From positions 1-5,868 of the forward strand of contig JBITAG010000284.1 of NCBI GenBank assembly GCA_044439985.1: 5,868 nucleotides of DNA. Reading direction: 5' to 3'. Numbering within the stretch: the stretch's first letter is position 1; each line of letters opens with the position of its first letter. Below are positions 1-5,868 of the stretch, piece after piece. Position numbers and translations under genes: made by a program. This DNA is from JAJRXR01 sp044439985 (GTDB taxonomy: Bacteria > Planctomycetota > Phycisphaerae > Phycisphaerales > UBA1924). Under the pieces are notes generated by a model that did not search any database, was not told where the DNA came from, and was given only the letters and a program-made list of their open reading frames with translations.

Positions 1-30
1 TGCTGCGGGTCATACTCCCGTTTGGATCGA

Positions 31-3120
<3,090 letters not shown>

Positions 3121-3127
3121 CCGCTGT

Positions 3128-3132
3128 CCTCC
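3128..3132 (-). promoter_or_regulatory. Ribosome binding site of uvrA
   Basis: On the minus strand the sequence reads GGAGG, then seven bases, then ATG at 3120. This is a near-ideal Shine-Dalgarno sequence and spacing. It decides the start against the longer open frame that runs on to 3417. The presence of a good site here also shows that this organism uses Shine-Dalgarno pairing for at least some genes, in contrast to the sulfotransferase on the other strand. Confidence 0.85.
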
Positions 3133-3166
3133 GTGAGCGCAAATGGTACGCGTCCCACCCGTCGAT

Positions 3167-3177
3167 GTTCGTTGAAC
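3167..3177. repeat. Short inverted repeat GTTC-N3-GAAC upstream of uvrA
   Basis: The sequence GTTCGTTGAAC is a perfect 4-base inverted repeat with a 3-base centre. It lies 47-57 bases upstream of the uvrA start, where a repressor operator or -35 region could be. The half-site GTTC is shared with several LexA operators, but the order and spacing match none that I know. An 11-base element with 4-base arms can easily occur by chance, so a regulatory role is speculative. Confidence 0.25.
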
Positions 3178-3243
3178 GGTCGGGGGGCGGGCGGCGCCTC
3201 CCCCCGCTGGCGATCCCCCGGCGAGAACGCCGATATCCGCCCC

Positions 3244-4032
3244 ATGACGTACACCCAGGCGCTCTCCTTCCCCAAGTCCGGGCGGACCTGGGTCGAGGTC
3301 ATGGCCGCCAAGGCCCAGTCCCTCACCTCCGGGCTTCCGGTCGAGTCCTTCCTCGCGGGAAAGCTCGATGCCGACGCGCTCCGGCGCGCCGGGCTCCCCG
3401 TGCTCGAGTTCGGACACGGGCGCGAGAAGCGACGCATCACCGGCGACGGGGCGTTTCCCGTGGACGTCTACCGCGGGGTGCGGGTCGCCCTCCTCGTCCG
3501 CGATCCCCGCGACGTCGTGGTCTCACGCTATCACTACGAGCGCCACCAGCACCACCGCTTCGACGCCGATCTCGAGTCCTTCATCCGGTTCCAGCCCGGC
3601 GCCGACCCGGAGGCCAACGCCCGATGGGGGCTGGGCCCGATCATCAACTGGATGAACGCCTGGGCGCGTCACCGGGCGGTCCTCGGCGCGTTCCACCTGA
3701 TGCGCTACGAGGACATCCACCGCGACCCCGCCGCGTCGCTCGGCGCCCTGCTGCGCTTCGCGCGGATCGACGCCCCGCCCGACGCGATCGCGCAGGCCGT
3801 CGAGTACGGACGCTTTGACAACATGCGCGCTCTCGAGCGTTCCAACACGCTCAGGTGGCCCGGGCTTCCCAACGCCCCCCGCCCCGAGGGGCTCAAGACC
3901 CGGCGGGGTGTCGCGGGCGGCTTCCGCGAGGAGCTGCCCGGCGACCTTGTCGCGTGGCTCGACGATCAGATCGAGGCGCGACTCGATCCCTTCTTCGACT
4001 GCTATCGCGCGCCCCAACCCGTCGCCGGCTGA
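3244..4032 (+). CDS. PAPS-dependent sulfotransferase domain protein
   Basis: This 262-residue protein is a cytosolic-type sulfotransferase that would move a sulfuryl group from PAPS (3'-phosphoadenosine 5'-phosphosulfate) to an unknown acceptor. The 5'-phosphosulfate loop PKSGRTW is at 10-16, with K11 the PAPS-binding lysine. The 3'-phosphate motif VRDPRDVVVSRYHY is at 85-98 (R86, S94). RYEDI at 154-158 and the C-terminal RRGVAGGF at 220-227, a version of the family RKGxxGxW loop, complete the fold. H58 in VLEFGHG sits about where the catalytic base is expected, by inference. No signal peptide or membrane segment is seen, and the length is normal for the family. The ATG at 3244 places the P-loop strand at the N-terminus as usual, but no Shine-Dalgarno sequence precedes it. 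The gene is divergent from uvrA and ends 3 bases before the stop of the small minus-strand gene. The substrate cannot be told from the sequence. Confidence 0.9.
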   Translation: MTYTQALSFPKSGRTWVEVMAAKAQSLTSGLPVESFLAGKLDADALRRAGLPVLEFGHGREKRRITGDGAFPVDVYRGVRVALLVRDPRDVVVSRYHYERHQHHRFDADLESFIRFQPGADPEANARWGLGPIINWMNAWARHRAVLGAFHLMRYEDIHRDPAASLGALLRFARIDAPPDAIAQAVEYGRFDNMRALERSNTLRWPGLPNAPRPEGLKTRRGVAGGFREELPGDLVAWLDDQIEARLDPFFDCYRAPQPVAG

Positions 4033-4035
4033 CGC

Positions 4036-4254
4036 CTACGGGGAAGGCGATTCCGGCGCTCCGGTCGGCGGCTCTCCCCCCGGCTCGCTCGAAGGGGCCG
4101 GCCCGGCGCCCCGCGAGGCCACCGCCCGCTGGCGCGCCTGGTTGATGAGCCCGAGCATCAGCAGGCCGATCGCGATACCGAAGAGGTAGTAGGACAGCCG
4201 ACGCCTGAACCCGGGCGCGATGCGCGTGTCGGTACGGTTCACCTCGTCGGCCAT
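4036..4254 (-). CDS. Small single-pass membrane protein, function unknown
   Basis: I do not recognise a family. The 72-residue product has a polar N-terminus, an arginine cluster (RRR, 17-19), one hydrophobic segment at about 21-38 (YYLFGIAIGLLMLGLINQ), a second basic patch (RQR, 41-43), and a tail from about 48 rich in Pro, Gly, Ser, Ala and Glu that looks disordered. Positive charge on both sides makes the topology unclear. The ATG at 4254 lies 8 bases after the uvrB stop, with only a G-rich stretch inside the uvrB end as a possible ribosome site, so translation may be coupled to uvrB. Its TAG stop is 3 bases from the convergent sulfotransferase stop. Support for a real gene is the plausible membrane-protein composition, the tight packing and the absence of a competing gene on the other strand. 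The same frame also stays open upstream through uvrB, which is a shadow and was not included. Confidence 0.65.
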   Translation of the reverse strand: MADEVNRTDTRIAPGFRRRLSYYLFGIAIGLLMLGLINQARQRAVASRGAGPAPSSEPGGEPPTGAPESPSP

Positions 4255-4262
4255 GGCGGAGT

Positions 4263-5868
4263 CTAGCCCCGCCCCCCGCCCCCTGAACCCTGGCGCGGGC
4301 GTCCCCCCTTGCGTCTCGAGCCCGACCGCTTCGCGCCCAGCAGACCCTCCAGCTCGGTCCGCCGGATCATCACCCGCTCGCCATCGGCGCCCTGTTGGAT
4401 CAGGTCGCGCACCTTGTTGAGCTGGTCGCGCAGGCGCGCCGCCTTCTCGAACTCCAGCCCCTCCGCCGCCTCGAGCATCTCCCCCTCCAGCACACCGATC
4501 AGATCCTGCGCATCGATCGCCGGCTCGCTCGTCTCCACGTCCTGACGCGCCTTTCGGCGGGCCTTGAGTTCCGTCTCGATCCCGGTGCGGATCTCCTTGC
4601 GGATCGTCTCGGGCGTGATGCCGTGCGCCTCGTTGTATGCCAACTGCTTCGCCCGGCGTCGCTCGGTCTCCTCCATCGCGTCGCGCATCGCCGGCGTCAC
4701 CTTGTCCGCGTAGAGCACCACCGTCGAGTTCGCGTTCCGCGCCGCGCGACCCATCTGCTGGATCAGCGACGTCGCGCTCCGCAGGAACCCCTCCTTGTCC
4801 GCGTCCAGGATGCACACCAGCGAGACCTCCGGCAGGTCCAGCCCCTCACGAAGCAGGTTCACCCCGACGAGCACGTCGAACGAACCGAGCCGCAGGTCGT
4901 TGAGGATCTCCACCCGATCCAGCGTCTCGATGTCCGAGTGCAGGTACCGCACCCCGAGCCCCTGCTCGCTCAGGTACTCGGTCAGATCCTCGCACAGCCG
5001 CTTGGTCAGCGCCGTCACCAGCACCCGCTCCCCGCGCTCCACCCGCTCGCGACAGCGCTCCACCAGATCCGCGACCTGCCCCCGCGCCGGCTGCACGACG
5101 ACCTCCGGATCAACCAGCCCCGTCGGGCGGATCACCTGCTCGACCACCTCTCCGCCGCACTTCTCCAGCTCGTACTCCCCGGGCGTCGCCGAGACGTACA
5201 TCGCCCGCGGGATGAGCGACTCGAACTCCTCGAAGCGCAGCGGGCGGTTGTCCAGCGCGCTCGGCAGGCGGAACCCGTGCTCCACCAGCACGGTCTTGCG
5301 CGCCTTGTCCCCGTTGTACATCGCCCGGATCTGCGGGATCGTCACGTGAGACTCGTCGATGATGATCAGCCAGTCCCCGAGGTTGGTCCGCTCGACCCCG
5401 AACCGCCTCGCGTCCTCCGCCGCGTCCCGTCCGACCACCTCGTCGCTCGGGGGCTCCGGGGGCGCGTCCCGATTCTCCGAGGGCGGGGCGTAATCGAAGT
5501 AGTCCAGCAGCGTGAACGGACGCTCCCCCGGCGCCCGCCCGTCCATGTACCGGCTGTAGTTCTCGATCCCGGAGCAGAACCCGATCTCCTCCATCATCTC
5601 CAGGTCGTACTTCGTCCGGGCGAGCAGCCGCTGGGCCTCGAGCAGTTTGCCCTCCGAACGGAGCTGGAGCACCCGAGCGTCCAGCTCCTCCCGGATCGAG
5701 CGGAGGGCCTGCTGCATCTGCTCCTCCGGCATCACGTAGTGGACCGCGGGGAAGAGGAAGAACTGCCGCTCCTCCGCCAGCAGCTCCCCGCTGGTCGGGT
5801 TGATCAGCTCGAGCCGGTCGATCTCGTCTCCGAACAGCTCGATCCGGACCGCGAACTTCTCGTACGCC
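4263..5868 (-). CDS. uvrB: UvrABC excinuclease subunit B (UvrB), 5' end outside window
   Basis: UvrB is the damage-verifying helicase-like subunit that UvrA loads on DNA and that recruits UvrC. The window shows 534 residues plus stop TAG; roughly 180 N-terminal residues, including Walker A and the DNA-gripping beta-hairpin, lie beyond base 5868. The frame is open to the edge, so a GTG at 5735 is internal (HYVMPEEQ matches family HYVTPEE). Visible in order: LFPAVHYV (38-45), CSGIENYSR (98-106), Walker B IDESHVTIP (170-178), YVSATPG (224-230), VLVTALTKR (282-290), YLHSDI (308-313), LLREGLDLPEVSLV (338-351), motif VI QQMGRAARN (370-378), and a C-terminal UVR domain (about 455-490) containing GLEFEKAARLRDQL, the UvrB/UvrC contact. 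About 38 extra residues precede Walker B compared with E. coli, and a basic Gly/Arg/Lys tail follows the UVR domain. The gene is followed closely by the small membrane-protein gene. The family call is certain. Confidence 0.98.
   Translation of the reverse strand, partial: AYEKFAVRIELFGDEIDRLELINPTSGELLAEERQFFLFPAVHYVMPEEQMQQALRSIREELDARVLQLRSEGKLLEAQRLLARTKYDLEMMEEIGFCSGIENYSRYMDGRAPGERPFTLLDYFDYAPPSENRDAPPEPPSDEVVGRDAAEDARRFGVERTNLGDWLIIIDESHVTIPQIRAMYNGDKARKTVLVEHGFRLPSALDNRPLRFEEFESLIPRAMYVSATPGEYELEKCGGEVVEQVIRPTGLVDPEVVVQPARGQVADLVERCRERVERGERVLVTALTKRLCEDLTEYLSEQGLGVRYLHSDIETLDRVEILNDLRLGSFDVLVGVNLLREGLDLPEVSLVCILDADKEGFLRSATSLIQQMGRAARNANSTVVLYADKVTPAMRDAMEETERRRAKQLAYNEAHGITPETIRKEIRTGIETELKARRKARQDVETSEPAIDAQDLIGVLEGEMLEAAEGLEFEKAARLRDQLNKVRDLIQQGADGERVMIRRTELEGLLGAKRSGSRRKGGRPRQGSGGGGRG

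Larger units (their letters stand above)
3121..3243. promoter_or_regulatory. Divergent intergenic region, uvrA / sulfotransferase
   Basis: This 123-base gap separates two divergent starts, so it should carry both promoters. For uvrA, the minus strand has TACCAT about 25 bases before the ATG, a 4/6 match to a -10 box, but no convincing -35 box sits at the right distance. For the sulfotransferase, TTGAAC at 3172-3177 is a weak -35-like sequence with no good -10 box 16-18 bases later; that stretch is almost pure G and C. No E. coli-type (CTGT-N8-ACAG), Bacillus-type (GAAC-N4-GTTC) or alphaproteobacterial (GTTC-N7-GTTC) LexA box was found by eye. The promoter role is inferred from gene layout, not from strong motifs. 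Confidence 0.5.

Noticed and set aside
6..20. Small hairpin CGGG-N7-CCCG downstream of the uvrA stop as a terminator
   Set aside because: The stem has only four pairs and no T tract follows it on the uvrA strand. The true terminator may lie before the window start.
3121..3417. N-terminal extension of uvrA to 3417 in the same open frame
   Set aside because: It overlaps the sulfotransferase start region, has no UvrA similarity and is Gly/Pro-rich as expected of antisense GC-rich sequence. The GGAGG site and Lys-rich start at 3120 fit better.
4100..4112. Palindrome GGGCCGGCCC in the 3' part of the small membrane-protein gene
   Set aside because: It is explained by Gly/Ala/Pro codons in very GC-rich sequence, and no T tract follows, so it is not taken as a terminator or operator.
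4263..4815. Upstream part of the minus-strand frame that ends with the small membrane protein
   Set aside because: It runs through uvrB in another frame, with low-complexity Gly/Arg/Asp-rich translation. Only the part from 4254 lies outside uvrB and looks like a protein.
5733..5735. GTG as the start of uvrB
   Set aside because: The frame continues upstream to the window edge with clear UvrB sequence (KFAVRIELFGDEIDRLEL and LFPAVHY), so the codon is internal.

Overview
The window is a high-GC bacterial chromosomal segment carrying two core nucleotide excision repair genes, uvrA (complete) and uvrB (5' end cut off by the window edge), both on the minus strand. Between them lie a plus-strand sulfotransferase gene and a very small minus-strand gene for a single-pass membrane protein. 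No mobile element, CRISPR array, tRNA, rRNA or phage gene is visible. The organism cannot be fixed from the sequence. Strong C bias at third positions, the lineage-unusual insertion in UvrB, the altered zinc motifs in UvrA and a nearby stand-alone sulfotransferase would fit a planctomycete-like lineage such as Phycisphaerae, but that is a guess.

Layout: bases 1-30 are the short region downstream of uvrA. uvrA occupies 3120 to 31 (minus) and encodes a 1029-residue protein with both ABC ATPase halves intact, starting behind a clear GGAGG ribosome binding site. Bases 3121-3243 are a divergent intergenic region that must hold the promoters of uvrA and the sulfotransferase. It contains a small perfect inverted repeat, GTTC-N3-GAAC. 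The sulfotransferase runs 3244-4032 (plus). Three bases later, in convergent orientation, comes the stop of a 72-residue membrane protein (4254 to 4036, minus), whose start lies 8 bases after the uvrB stop, so the two are probably co-transcribed. uvrB fills 5868 to 4263 (minus), with 534 residues visible.

How they work together: UvrA dimers load UvrB at bulky DNA lesions, and UvrB then recruits UvrC for dual incision (established). The sulfotransferase and the small membrane protein have no obvious link to repair and may simply be neighbours. The main departures from the textbook are in the repair proteins. UvrB has about 38 extra residues just before its Walker B motif. UvrA lacks some usual zinc ligands in two of its Cys motifs, while the third (CX2C-X19-CX2C) is intact. 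UvrA has a basic N-terminal tail and UvrB a basic C-terminal tail. I see no evidence for a wholly new multi-gene system here; the region is mostly ordinary core genome.
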